This document shows, piece by piece, positions 33,656-48,816 of a DNA stretch of 64,000 nt. This DNA is from Diphasiastrum complanatum (Eukaryota; Streptophyta; Lycopodiopsida; Lycopodiales; Lycopodiaceae). Below the pieces are notes generated by a model. The model saw only the letters and a program-made list of their open reading frames with translations. It did no database searches and was not told where the DNA came from. The stretch is from assembly GCA_029204225.1 (NCBI GenBank), contig CM055111.1:3566287-3630286 (forward strand). The letters are read 5' to 3'. A program made the position numbers and the translations under genes. Each line of letters starts with the position of its first letter. Position 1 is the stretch's first letter.

Positions 33656-34645
33656 GTGGATCCACCATCTAACATGCATATCATTGGATGCAAGTGGGTG
33701 TTTAAGATCAAGTACAATCATGATGGCTCCATCAACAAGTACAAGGCAAGATTATGTGCTAAAGGCTTTGCACAAATATATGGTCTTGACTATGAAGAAA
33801 CCTTTGCTCCTGTAGCAAAGATGGTGACAATAAGAATCATAATCTCTCTTGCCTTATTTTTTAAGTGGAAACTGTTTCAACTTGATGTCTCCAACGCTTT
33901 TTTGAATGGCTATCTTGAGGAGGAGATATACATGGAACAGCCTCAAGGATTTATCAAGGATAAATACAAGGTGTGTTTGCTATTTAGAAGTCTTTATGGC
34001 TTGAAGCAAGCACCTAGATCATGGTATTCAAGACTCAACAACTTTCTACTTTCATTAGGATTTGTGCTTAGTGACTATGATCCTTCTATGTACTTAAAGT
34101 TTGATGGTAGTAATATTGTCATTCTTCTAATTTATGTAGATGAGATTATTCTTAGTGGAAGTTGTTTGATGCTAGTTCAAGAAACCAAAGATGCATTAGG
34201 AAAAGAATTTAAAATGCAAGATCTAGGAGAGGTCCATTACATTTTAGGCCTTCAGATTGATTTTCATGAAGAATATGCTTCAATCTGTCAATCTAGATAT
34301 GTCTTTTCTATCAATATGCAAAATTGTAAAGGCATAGATACTCCCATGGACCAACATGTAAAAGATCCTATTAAAGGTGATAAAAGATCCTTTGAGGACA
34401 TCACACTTTATAGGAGTCTTATAGGCTCTTTAATTTGGCTTACTATCACTAGACCCGATTTGAGCTATTGTGTGCACAAATTGAGTCAATTTATGCAAGA
34501 TCCCAAGATCCAACATTGGAAGATGGCCAAGAGAGTTCTAAGATATGTATCTTCTACTCAAGATTATGGTTTATTGTACAAGAATGAAGATCTAACCATT
34601 GTTGGCTATTCGGATTCCGATTTTGCAAGTGATAAAATGGATTGA
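33656..34645 (+). pseudogene. Ty1/copia reverse transcriptase and RNase H start (copy A1)
   Basis: A 329-codon frame carries the RT domain in order: GCKWVFKIKYNHDGS, YKARLCAKGFAQ, LDVSNAFLNGYLEEE with the catalytic Asp, LYGLKQAPRSWY, and LLIYVDEIILSG. The last is the YVDD box with its second Asp changed to Glu, which would impair catalysis. LGLQIDFHE and TRPDLSYCVHKLSQF follow. RNase H begins at VGYSDSDFASDKMD, where a TGA at 34643 ends the frame. Downstream, VSWLSKKQDTISLSSCEAEY continues in frame to about 34819, then RNase H is truncated. The same protein is encoded at 57607-58596 with no visible difference. Confidence 0.88.
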
Positions 34646-34837
34646 AAGTCCATTAATGCATATACTATCTTTCTTGGATGCAATCTTGTGTCTTGGCTTT
34701 CAAAGAAGCAAGATACCATATCTCTATCATCTTGTGAGGCCGAGTACAAAGCACTCACTACAACAACTAAAGAGGTGCTTTGGATCAAGAGGTCAATCAT
34801 GGAGCTAAAGTGCATCTAGATACATTTTTAAGAGGAG
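34646..34837 (+). pseudogene. RNase H tail and polypurine tract (copy A1)
   Basis: After the stop, the frame continues KSINAYTIFLGCNLVSWLSK and SSCEAEYKAL to MELKCI and a TAG at about 34817. The final RNase H segment (normally a FHARTKHIDIRYHF-like phrase) is absent. TTTTAAGAGGAG (34826-34837) looks like a polypurine tract directly before a TGTCATAATATTG LTR start. Confidence 0.65.
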
Positions 34838-35339
34838 TGTCATAATATTGAAAAATCTATCTAATGTTTTGAGTAGGGGTCCTAAAAATGCCAAAGATGA
34901 ATCGAGCTCTTTTGGCTTAGTAAAGACCCATCTTAGAATAAAATATTTAAGGTAGGTAGAAGTAGAAACTTGTAGTACCATAGGAATTGCCATTTGTACC
35001 TTACATGCCACATTTAATGCATGAAAAGACTAGGTGGCACAATTAGACATAGTGAGGTGGCTTGAATAAGTCTTTGAGAGGTGGATTCACAACTCCAATT
35101 AAACTCAAAGTAGGAGGAGAGTCCATGGATCTATATATATGTGATGTACTCTCATTGAGAAAATGATAAAATTTGTGTGTAATGCAAATTTGGAGACAAG
35201 CTCTTTGTGCCCTCTCTCTCTACATGAGTTTTGTACTTTCTATTTTCTCCTCTAGCCGAGTTGAGGCATTTATGATGCTTAGTCTTATGTTTTGTTGACA
35301 GATCTTGCTTGTAGCACAATAATATTTCTTGAATGATCA
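34838..35339 (+). repeat. Candidate 3' LTR of copy A1
   Basis: It starts TGTCATAATATTG immediately after a purine tract. It contains a TATA-like TCTATATATATG near 35130 and a pyrimidine-rich region after it. The right border (CA at 35338-35339) is approximate. The only other copy in the window is the block duplicate at 58789-59290. Confidence 0.5.
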
Positions 35340-35439
35340 ACTTTCCTATTGACAACCAATGCTAGCCTGATCTTTATGGTATTATTGGGCTTAGGAGATC
35401 AAAAGTACATGTGTAGGGCGTCCCACACGTGTGAATTCA

Positions 35440-36286
35440 GCAAAAAGTACTTAGAGGTTCATATTTCGTCTTCATTAGTCAATCTAAGTATGCTCAAAGT
35501 TTTCTCAATAGATTTAAAATGCAAAATTGCAAGCATGTAGAAACACCAATGAAGCAAGACGTAAAAGTGCTCAATGAAAGTGATGAAGCATCCTTTATAG
35601 ACATCACTCTTTATAGGCAACTTATAGGCTCCTTAATGTGGATCACCATAACTAGGCCTGATCTATTCTTTAGTGTGTGTAGGCTAAGTCAATATATGCA
35701 AGATCCATTGGTCATACATTGAAAAAGTGCTAAAAGGATCTTGAGATACATCTCGGGCACTCTAGATCATGGAATTCTCTATAGAGGAGATGTTATTGAT
35801 TTGCATGACTTTAGTGACTCAGATTTTGTAGGTGACAAAAGAGACAGAAAGTACACAAGTGCCTATGCAACATTCATTGGTGGAGGAGTTCTTTCTTGGT
35901 TGTCAAATCTCACTTTCTTCAACCAAGGCCGAGTAAAAAGCTCTCACTACCACTACAAAGGAGCTTCTATGGATCAAAAGGCTACTTGTGGAGCTGAAGA
36001 TCATGAGTTCGCTGTCGTTCCAACTCTTTATAATCATGACATTCCCACCCAACACCTTGCAACCAATCCAATCTTCCATGCAAGGTCAAAGCATATTGAG
36101 ATCTCTCTCATTTTGTGAGAGAAAAGGTGCAATCTAAGGAGATATCTTTGGAGCATGTGACAAGTAGTGAATGTGTTGGTGATATCCTCACTAAAACACT
36201 TCAAAGAGCTGCATTTGTGAAGTTAATATCAGCCCTAGATTTGATAAGCAAGTCTATGTTATCTTCAAACTAGTTGTGAGGAGGAG
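35440..36286 (+). pseudogene. Ty1/copia RT end and RNase H (copy A2) with polypurine tract
   Basis: From about 35470 one frame reads SQSKYAQSFLNRFKMQNCKH. The annotated-length frame 35519-35722 continues VETPMKQDVKVLNESDEASF and TRPDLFFSVCRLSQYMQDP, with a TGA replacing the tryptophan of the IHWKSAKR-like phrase. The frame 35741-36118 gives RNase H: HDFSDSDFVGDKRDRKYTSA and HARSKHIEIS. DILTKTLQ-like sequence follows near 36180 in another frame. TTGTGAGGAGGAG (36274-36286) is the polypurine tract. Only the last third of pol is present, abutting the LTR of copy A1, so A1 and A2 form a composite. Confidence 0.78.
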
Positions 36287-37189
36287 TGTTAAAATTACAC
36301 AAGCTAGTTTGCATAATTTTCACTTGTAAATGCTTTTGAGGACATGTTGTGTCACACGTGCCAAAAGCATAGAATACCTTATTCTAAGTCAAATCATTAA
36401 CTTGGCTTTGGAATGGTACCCTTGGAATGTGGCCAAAGAGTGCATGGATAGGGTAGAGAAAAAAATGGGAGCTTAAAATAGCAATTTCTTTATTGTTTTT
36501 GGATCTCGAGATATTGGCACTAATTAGGGTTGATCAAATGGATCTTTAAGCTAGATGTTAGGGTTAGGATGTAATGAATGCATAGTGAGAGATTTCAACT
36601 AGTTTAGTCTAGTTTAGTCACATTTTGGTAAATTGTCAATAAGAGGCCAAAACTCATTTTAGACTTAGAGATAAATTTTTTAAAGTTATGTTAGTTTACA
36701 ATACATTCAATAAACACTTTTTAAAAGTGTGGAAAAGTTGGTAGTCGCGTTTGAGAGAGATTCAAATTTGAACTTTGGGTACATTGAATCTAGACCCAAA
36801 AATAGTAGGGTTTACATTTTGGAGGGAAAGCCAAGTGGCCAAATAGGATTTGGACCTGTTATAAAAGGAGAGACACATCTTCTCTCTTCTCTCTCTTATT
36901 TCATCATTCTACTACTCATTGGTGCACTCTCATGATGTTATCTTGCAATTCTATGTGTAGATGATCATTTATTGCTATTTTCGGTTCCATACGTGTGAAA
37001 TACAATAGGGTACTTAATTGTACGGACAGTAAACATATTTTATGTTTTGGTTCATGATCAGTATCTCTTAGAGTTTGCATCTCATTTTGTATGTAGATGT
37101 TGATTTTTCTACTTTGGCATGATTGTTGGTTTGCTCCTTATTGGATCGTGGACATGGATTAGATCTTGAATGATCTGAAATCCTTCACA
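36287..37189 (+). repeat. 3' LTR of copy A2
   Basis: It starts TGTTAAAATTACAC right after the purine tract and ends CCTTCACA. It has a TATA box (TTATAAAAGG near 36858). The first 561 bases equal 60238-60798 as far as I can read. Beyond 36848 the two LTRs are only similar, with many substitutions and indels. About 903 bp. Confidence 0.82.
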
Positions 37190-39439
37190 CTGAACATTGT
37201 ATGTTTGTGCAGATACGTAAAAGACATGAAGAGAAAATTAAGTCCAAAGATTCGAAAAAACTTGTTCACATAATAGAGCCATCATGAAAGTGAGTAAATA
37301 TATTCATGAATGGACATAGTGAATACAATTTACCATCTATCCGAATATTAACATTCCATCTCCATTATTCATCTGATTTTAATCCAAACAATAGTCATGG
37401 AGCCTTTGTTGTGGTATGGTCGTCGTCTAATTCTACATATCCTCATTATCAATCTGAGTTTTTTTATACCTCTTGAATGCGCTTTCTTGAACACATAATT
37501 AATGAATTCAGTCTCAAAAAAGAAAACCCCACTCTTTTGTTTTGGCAAGAATTTTTTTGGCTCTTTCTATGTACATCTCAATATGATGTGGGTAAGACTA
37601 TAATTCACTTCTATGCCTTACAATAGAATCATATCCTCATATGAGTTTGGTGACACTCTATTAAGATCGTGAATTTCTCTTCTTTAAGGTAATAACTATG
37701 CTTTTCAGTTTAGTTTTGTATTTGAATGAATCACAAAAATGTTTTGGCGCGCCTTGTTCTTTTAATGTCTCTCTCTTCCCCGCCCTTGCCCTTCCTCCCT
37801 TTTCGTCATGGAAGGCTCATCTCCCTTTTCGTCATGACGCCCTGATTTTCTTAAAACCGTCTGCTTAAAGGTTCCCTCGCACCATTGCTTCAGAAAATGC
37901 AACTTTGCTCTCTTGCACCCAAAACCATTGTTCTCTTTCAAAATGAAGAGTGACGGGCTGTTGCTGTGATCATAGTTGAACAGTCGTATGGCAAAGCAGA
38001 GAGCTCGAGAAAAAAGAAAAACAGACGCAGAGAAGGGTTTTTGCGATAGCTCCAGTCGACAGGAAGCTCCAAATTGTTGGTGCCCAGTTCAAAGTAAAGC
38101 CTGAATTACAGGATCCGACTATCGATTTCCAGTTTTGCAAGATCCGGAGGTGGCAGTAATACGTTTTTCTTTACAAGTGGTGCTGTAAACTTTGATTTTT
38201 ATGCATATCAATAAGGTAGCTGACTATTCTCATGCAGTTTCTGTTTTGCCAACTCTACTATGACCTGTATTTATTGATCACATAGCTCAAATATGTTAAT
38301 ATGACTTATATTTATTGATGACGTAGTTCTTAAGTGTCGATTATGATTTAAATATTTGCTGATGATCTATGCTGAATTGCGTGATTTGATTATTGAATAT
38401 CACTTTTGCATAATCCAGAGGTAATAATACGTTCTTCGTCATATTGTTTTCACAACAACTCTGTAACTTGTATATATTGAGGTATATTTAGCCTCCTTTG
38501 AAACTCTGAGAATTGATCCATGTTGCTGAAACGTAATATGTTTCGTGTTTCAAAATTAATAGTTATATGGTGTGCAGTACCTGCTACCCATGTCTGACCC
38601 ATTATTACTGTGATCAAACTATTTCTAAGCACAATACCTTTGTTTTGATCATGGTAGACCACTGAATTTAACAGTACAGGTCCTTTGTCTTCCCATTTCC
38701 ACCTCTTCCTCTCAATCCACAGGCCTGGAGAGGAAATGTGAGTCACACCACATGGGAAGCGTAGACGTTATACATTTTGCAAGCAGATGCTGGGTTTTTA
38801 TTAGCGTTGGTATCTTTCTGCTGATAACAGAGCTGTAGACAATGGATTGCCTTCTGTTGTTGGACTCATCATGCACGACACTTTTGTGCAAGTCAAAATG
38901 GCCTTATGTCGTTTGGGCACTATCTGTAATCAACTAGTATCACTCCGTGTAAGATGAATTCACATACACCTTGAGCATAGTTCCAAACTAATTTTTTGTG
39001 TTTAACTTTTTCGAAATCTCAAAATTTGCCCACGTACTCCCACTTCTTTTTCAAAATTTTGATTTTTGTTAGGATTTTTTAAGTGTTTGGCAAGAGCTCA
39101 TTTTGAACCTCTAAAGCAAATTTTCTATTCGTTCAAATCTCCTTGATTTGAATTGCGCACGAACTATGACCTTGTGTGGATATTCATGATGAACTATCTT
39201 GAGTGAAGGGTAAAGAAAATTTCTACACCGTAGCCAACTAGTTCTTCATGGATCTAGCCTCCTATCGACATACTAAAACCAATAAAAAGTTGGAAGCATA
39301 GGTAATTCTATCGTTTTACTCTCAAAGGAATGTTTCCTCTTTTAACAAAGTCACGCAAGTCACTTGTTCTAGATGATTCCTTTATGACCCTCATAGCTCG
39401 TTTTTGACCCTCATTTCTCATTTTTTGTGGTAGAGGTTG
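37190..39439. other. Unassigned stretch, possibly containing an old gene relic
   Basis: A minus-strand frame of 98 codons (38450-38746) has a splice-acceptor-like CCTCTCCAG before GLWIERKRWKWEDKGP, but no recognised domain. The 37740-38170 part is less AT-rich and looks like a promoter or first-exon region, yet I cannot name a product. Short phrases near 38130 and 38405 (GCAAGATCCGGAGGT, GCATAATCCAGAGGT) are related. Confidence 0.35.
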
Positions 39440-40478
39440 AGAGAGAGGGCCTTTTTTTTTTTGGCTGTTTTTGGGGGTGGCTACTAAAAAAACCAAGGCC
39501 ATTAAATAATTTGAAGTAAATAATCTAAACTCCCTACAAATCTGCTTTTTCTGAAAAATTTTTAAGGATTTTTTGGGCTGTTTTTGGGGGTGGGACCAAA
39601 AAAAAAAATTAATCAATTAATTACCTCCACGGTTCACAGGGTTCCTGCATAAATGTTTTGAGAACCGTACGGTTCACTGTACGGTTCTCAGAACCGTACT
39701 GAACCGTTAACGGTTCATTGATTCTATGCTTTATGATTATAAAAGCCTATTTATAAAGAGCGCGGTTGGGGGCTTAGGATGCTCCCTCGAACCTCGAACC
39801 TTGAGGATTCTACTCTCTAGATTGACGTTGTGCTCCATTGTCCTATAATCTTAGCTTCTCAAAAGGTTTTCACGAGTCTCATATAAGTTTGAGGTTAATT
39901 TGTAAAGACTCCCACAGCACCAGCTAGAGAATTAAAAATTATATAGAGCTAGGCATAGGTCATTCCAGCCCAACCAAATGAGCATAGACATTGTCGTAAT
40001 GCTCACCCCCAAGCAATAGGGACTGCAATATCATCTATTATTAGGCTCCTAGCTATGACATTCCATTCTACCATAGCCACTCACAAGATTAAGCCTGATC
40101 ACAAGTAGAACAAGGACTCATAGTTTTCAGCTGCATTGAATCAGGCCGAAATGTTCAGTCCAAACCGACTCGAATCGGGCGGGCTAGGCTCTTATTGTGA
40201 ACCATAATTGTAGTGGAACAATGATGTTCCAAAACATTTTTTATTTGCTGAAATTAAAAGAAACCAGAGAATACTAAAAAACAAAACAAAAAACAACGGG
40301 TGATTTTACAGCCTACAAAATTTTACAGTGTGATTTATTGCAATAAACACCCAAAATCTTGTTGTTCTATAAAACAACCAAAAAAAGAAATTGATGCATG
40401 TTCCAAGCATAGTACCCACGGTTCTCAGAACCGTGGGGTGAACCGTGCCATGGTTCATGAACCGTGGTACGGTTCATC

Positions 40479-40506
40479 ATAAATAAATAAATAAATAAAT
40501 AAATAA
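40479..40506. repeat. (AAAT)n microsatellite
   Basis: About seven AAAT units in a row, adjoining one palindrome burst. Confidence 0.85.
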
Positions 40507-40941
40507 TTAATGTTTGATTAATGCATAGAACCCACGGTTCTCAGAACCGTGGGTTTTGGGAACTGTGGGATGAACCGTACCACGATTCATGAACCGTGGT
40601 ACGGATCCTCTATCTAATTAATTAATTAATTAACTACCCATTTCCCCCCAAAACCCCTCCCAAGGCACTTTTGGTCCTCATTTCACAGATTTCGGGTATT
40701 TTTTTGGCTACTGTACTTTGTTTGCTATTTTTGGCTACTGCACTTTGTTTGCTATTGTATGCTACTCATAGAATCAATGAATCGTTATCGCTTCACCACG
40801 GTTCTGAGAACCGTACAGTGAACCGTACGGTTCTTAAATTTTTTTGCCCAGAACCGTGGTGAACCGTACTGATTAATTAATTATTTTTTTTTAGTTTCCC
40901 CCCCGAAAAAAACCCAAAAATATGCAAAAAAAGGGCCAAAA

Positions 40942-41150
40942 AAATCTGTGAAATCTGTCAATAATTTGTGAAATCATCTGTATCATCTGTCAAATCATTT
41001 GTACATCATGTGAAATCTGTGAAATCAGTAATGATTTTAGATGATTTCACATCTGTCAAATCATCTGTATCATCTGTCAATCATCTGTACATCATGTGAA
41101 ATCTGTCAAATCTGTATCATCTGTGAAATCTATAAATTCATCTGTGCTGT
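40942..41150. repeat. AATCTGT/CATCTGT short-period array
   Basis: AAATCTGT, AAATCATCTGT and TCATCTGTCAAAT alternate for about 200 bases with an irregular 8-13 bp period. It lies inside the palindrome cluster. Confidence 0.7.
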
Positions 41151-41640
41151 GAATTTGGTAATTAATTAATTAATTAAATAGAGGAACCAACCGTATCACG
41201 GTTCATGAACCGTGGTATGGTTCACCCCACGGTTCCCAGGACCCACGGTTCTGAGAACCGTGGGTTCTATGATGCTACTGTACTAATCTTTACCCACTCC
41301 CTAATTTTTTTGGCATTTTTTTGGGCTATTTTTGGGGGTGGGAAACCAAAAAAAAAAAAATTAATTAATTGTATGGTTCACCACGGTCCCCCCAAATTTT
41401 TTTGAGAACCGTACGGTTCTCAGAACCGTGGTGAACCGTGCACAATTCATAAATTCTATGGATCATTAATGTTTGATAAAAAATGAACTAAAAAAAAAAT
41501 AAAAAAATAATTTATTAATTAATAACTACACGGTTCACCACGGTTCTGGCCAAAAAACTTTGAAAACCGTACGGTTCTCAGAACCGTGGTGAACTGCCCA
41601 CGGTTCATTAATTCTATGGTTCCAAGAAGCCGTAACGAGA

Positions 41641-42486
41641 TAGCCTACATTACATTTCAGAATGCATAGTTATGCTGTAAATGAATTCAAATCAGATCAA
41701 ACCAGATTTCTTTCTTTTACTATTTAGTGTTTTTGAACAAAAGGCCAATAGTAAATACCAAAAAACCAACCTTTAAAACAATTTTACTACTTGAATTTGG
41801 GGGCCCTAGCTGGGAGTTTCGAGACTGGGATGATTCTTTGTTGAGTCAAATGGACAAATTGGCTAGTTTGAATTGCTGATTTAAATTGTTCTTGGAAACC
41901 TTGGATTGTATCTACTATCTACTATCATTTTCCAAAATCCATTTCAACAACTTTTGTTATCTTGGGCCCCCATTTCCTCTTGAGTCCCATATGTTAACGA
42001 TTTTTATTATCCTGATTCCTTGCATCTCCCCACAATGATGTATCACAATTCACCATCTTGGTTATTTATTCTACTCTAGTGTGATTCTTGTAACCTGTAG
42101 TTTATGTTTCTTGCTTATTTGTAACTGTTTCCTCTGGAGTCTAGGGTTTTAGTAAGTAATAAGTATGCTCTCTCTGTCTCTCTCTCTCATGGATGGTACC
42201 TAATTACGTTTTACGACATTTATCAATATTTGCTATGCTGGGTTGCAATTAATTCTCTTGTGGAACAGTGGTCTCGCACTTAATATTGGTCCCATAGAAT
42301 ATCCCTTCGAACTTCACTTTTGTTGTGGACGGTCAAGATCTATCCTAAAATATCCTACGATGAAAGCAATTACTTACTTCACAAGTTATCTGTTGGATAG
42401 CTTTGCTTAACCTCATCTCTTACGGGAAGAGAAGGGGTGAAACCTATATAAGAGTGACTTATGTCCATTGTCTACACTTCCACAAC
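41641..42486. other. Unassigned stretch
   Basis: No coding motif and no repeat structure beyond a short CTCTCTCT run near 42170. Confidence 0.4.
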
Positions 42487-42534
42487 TCTTCTTCTTCTTC
42501 TTCTTCTTCTTCTTCTTCTTCTCCTTCTTCTTCC
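42487..42534. repeat. (CTT)n microsatellite
   Basis: A nearly uninterrupted CTT run of about 48 bases with one CTCC interruption. It produces a spurious poly-serine frame. Confidence 0.9.
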
Positions 42535-42721
42535 TCTCTCCTTTCTTCGAAGGAGGCTCGATCAGTGGCACCCATCTACTTGTTGGAATTCAACGACTTA
42601 ACATTTCTTGGTAGATCTTTTGCTATGTTCCTCATGCTTATTTCTGCTTTGTAGTTCACCATATCTACAGTAGGTTAAGATAATATATTTTTTGTTACAA
42701 TTTGCGGGAGGATACTAGCGC

Positions 42722-42935
42722 TGGAGCGCGACCCACATATATATATATATATATATAATCTGCAGTTTTTTAGCAACACTTTGTGTGGCTTAATTAGTAT
42801 GCTGATTTCCGGATTGAATGATGCTTTTGGAGCACGACCCACAGATTGATATGATAGGCTGTTTTTTAGCAGCACTTTGAATGGCTTAATTGGTATGATA
42901 ATTTCCGGATTTGTTGAGCGCTCGTTGGTAGTGCG
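42722..42935. repeat. Two-unit tandem repeat of about 106 bp with an (AT)n insert
   Basis: TGGAGCGCGACCCACA at 42722 recurs as TGGAGCACGACCCACA at 42828. Each unit continues with a GTTTTTTAGCARCACTTTG phrase and a ATTTCCGGATT phrase. The first unit contains an (AT)10 run at 42737-42757. Confidence 0.75.
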
Positions 42936-46850
<3,915 letters not shown>

Positions 46851-47358
46851 TGTTAATGTTATAACCCTGTGGGAAATCCGTGTTTGATCCATCCTCTATA
46901 GGGGTTGTGCATGGAATAACCAACAAAAGGGTTTTGTTATTTTCTTAATGTACATAGTTGATACTTGGCCTAGCCTATACCGTAGGTTAGTCCTTAATTC
47001 TAAATGGGTCTTATTTCTATATTTGGTTAAGGCATTGCCTTAAGCGAGAGTGGTTGTTGATGATTGCCTATATTGGGTAGCCATGCATGGAGAGGGATTA
47101 TCCTTCAAAGAGAATTTACATGTCGTATGGAGATTAGGGTTTTGGAATGTATGTCTAAACCCTCACCCCTCCTTGTGTTGTCATATTCAGATTATCGACA
47201 ATTAATTGTTCTCTCTATGCTCTTGCTACCGTAGTGTCTTATATAGGGATCAGCTTGGGGGTGTTGGATTGTTCGTTAGACCGCTGGTTGGATGGTTATT
47301 GCCACAACCCCCTCTTGTGTATATATCTCCTATCCAAGTGATTGTTTTGGGCTTTACA
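46851..47358 (+). repeat. LTR of a plus-strand element (element P)
   Basis: It starts TGTTAATGTTATAACCC and ends GGGCTTTACA. A TATA-like CTTATATAGGG lies near 47232. One base after its end comes an initiator tRNA-Met primer-binding site, so it is a 5' LTR. The element is cut off 42 bases later by the minus-strand copia insertion. The exact left border is inferred. Confidence 0.65.
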
Positions 47359-47359
47359 A

Positions 47360-47371
47360 TGGTATCAGAGC
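47360..47371 (+). promoter_or_regulatory. Primer-binding site, initiator tRNA-Met
   Basis: TGGTATCAGAGC follows the LTR end by one base. The leader continues only to 47412, where the next element begins. Confidence 0.88.
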
Positions 47372-47412
47372 TACGCTTGGTGCTTGGAGAAGCGAAAAAG
47401 CTGTTCGTTTTT

Positions 47413-48151
47413 TGCTGGGGAAAGTGTGTTAGAGGTTCCCTCGGTGCGTGCACTATTGGTAACATTAGGCGAACACATTAAAAAGATTAAGTTTAGAGCT
47501 AGATGCGCGGTAGCAAAAGAGCAGACTATCAAACAAAACAATCATCAGGCAGAGAGCGGAAAGCATTGCATATATATATAGAAGCTGAACGTAGAACTAG
47601 ACAACACTTTATTCAGATTAATTGTAACGAAATACAAGTCAGTAATGCAAGTAAGCACAAGACAATAGCGGGCGAAACTGCGTGCTCACAAAGCTAACTA
47701 CAAACTGTAAAAGCTATGAGCTAATACTGACGATCCGTCTGAAGAGGAGAATCAATGCATGAAAGCATCTACTGTGTTTGTCTCATCGGATTCAATAATC
47801 CGTGTTCTTGATCATTGATCAATTGCATACATGTTAAATGATCTATGTGCTATTTACATTTATGTAGATGAGTGTACAAGAGATGGCGTGGAGCCGTTGC
47901 GCCGTCAGGGTGAAGATCGTGGTTGCTGTCATTGTCAGAGGATGTGAGCGTGAGGAGGCCGATAAGTCGGGCTTCCCCGATATGTCGACCGAGTTGGGTC
48001 TACCCGATAGTTCGTCCAACTCTGATATGTCGCCCTTCTTCTCTTGCTCGTCTTTAGTAGTTGAGCTGCGCGACAATGCAAGCAAATATGTAGCAATGAA
48101 CGGAACTAGATTAACATTGGATTTAGGAGAGTAGAGGAGATAAATCCAGCA
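47413..48151 (-). repeat. 3' LTR of element M1
   Basis: The plus strand runs from TGCTGGGGAAAG to AAATCCAGCA, 739 bp. Bases 47413-47943 match 52379-52914 closely, apart from a short insertion (near 52490) and small differences. Confidence 0.85.
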
Positions 48152-48160
48152 CCCCCCCTT
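48152..48160 (-). promoter_or_regulatory. Polypurine tract of element M1
   Basis: AAGGGGGGG on the minus strand immediately precedes the LTR start TGCTGGATTT. Confidence 0.85.
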
Positions 48161-48187
48161 AATCTGGATCTGTGAATGCTTTGATCT

Positions 48188-48798
48188 TCAGACTAAGCAA
48201 CAATGCACAAAATTGTTATGTGCATTAATGCTCAATGCCTTGGTGAGCACATCTGCAACCATGTCCTGCGTTCGACAGTACGTTAAGCTCACCTCTCTAT
48301 CGAGAATCTTGCCCCTGACATAGTGATATCGGATCTCAATGTGCTTACTCCTAGAGTGAAATCTAGGGTTGGCCGATAGGGCAATTGCATTCTGATTATC
48401 ACAGATTACACTAATGTCTGCCAGTAAATTCCTTAACCAAAATGCCTCTTTAAAGATTGAGAAAAGCAATATACTCTGCTTCTGTAGATGGGAGCAATAG
48501 AGGTTTGCTTACGACTGTTCCAAGATATAGGACCGCCGTTGAAGAAGAATGTAAATCCAGATGTGGATTTACGATTATCTCCATCTCCTCCCCAACTTGC
48601 ATCGGAAAACCCACCGAGCCGATGAAGATTGTCGTTGTTGACTTCTCCATAGCAGATGCACTGGTCCATAGTAGCTCGAATGTATCTCATGACTCTTATA
48701 AGAGCCTTCCAATGGGTAATGCCCGGATTGGCCATGAATTGGTCGAGTGAGCTGACTGCAAAAGCAATATTAGGTCTTGTGCAGACCATTGCATACAT
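48188..48798 (-). pseudogene. RNase H of element M1
   Basis: Two overlapping frames carry the domain. 48433-48798 begins YAMVCTRPNIAFAVSSLDQF, then HWKALIRVMRYIRATMD and GFSDASWGGDGDNRKSTSGF. After a frameshift near 48470 the second gives DNQNAIALSANPRFHSRSKH, IEIRYHYVR and DMVADVLTKAL, the usual end of copia pol. This domain removes the RNA template during cDNA synthesis. The frameshift and an altered SCEAEY segment (APIYRSRVYC, readable only in another frame) inactivate it. Confidence 0.82.
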
Positions 48799-48816
48799 GA
48801 GAGATCCAAGTATCGA

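Larger units (their letters stand above)
33520..36847. repeat. 3.3-kb direct repeat, copy 1 (copy 2 at 57471-60798)
   Basis: Every open frame, stop and frameshift in this block recurs at a constant offset of 23,951 bases, and sampled DNA is identical. The block covers the A1 RT, A1 LTR, A2 RNase H and half of the A2 LTR, so it was copied after the composite had formed. Confidence 0.92.
39440..41640. repeat. Cluster of ACGGTTC/GAACCGT palindromic repeats
   Basis: More than 30 occurrences of ACGGTTC or its reverse complement GAACCGT fall in bursts at about 39630-39715, 40415-40475, 40535-40605, 40795-40875, 41190-41270, 41370-41445 and 41525-41600. They are often paired as ACGGTTCTCAGAACCGT. 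Between bursts are TTAATTAATTAA runs and GGCTGTTTTTGGGGGTGGG phrases. CATAGAAC and its inverse (TTCTATG) recur at burst edges, suggesting a family of small inverted-repeat elements nested in one another. Confidence 0.72.

Noticed and set aside
38450-38746. 98-codon minus-strand frame with a splice-acceptor-like upstream sequence
   Set aside because: No domain recognised and no neighbouring exon found, so a gene call is not supported.
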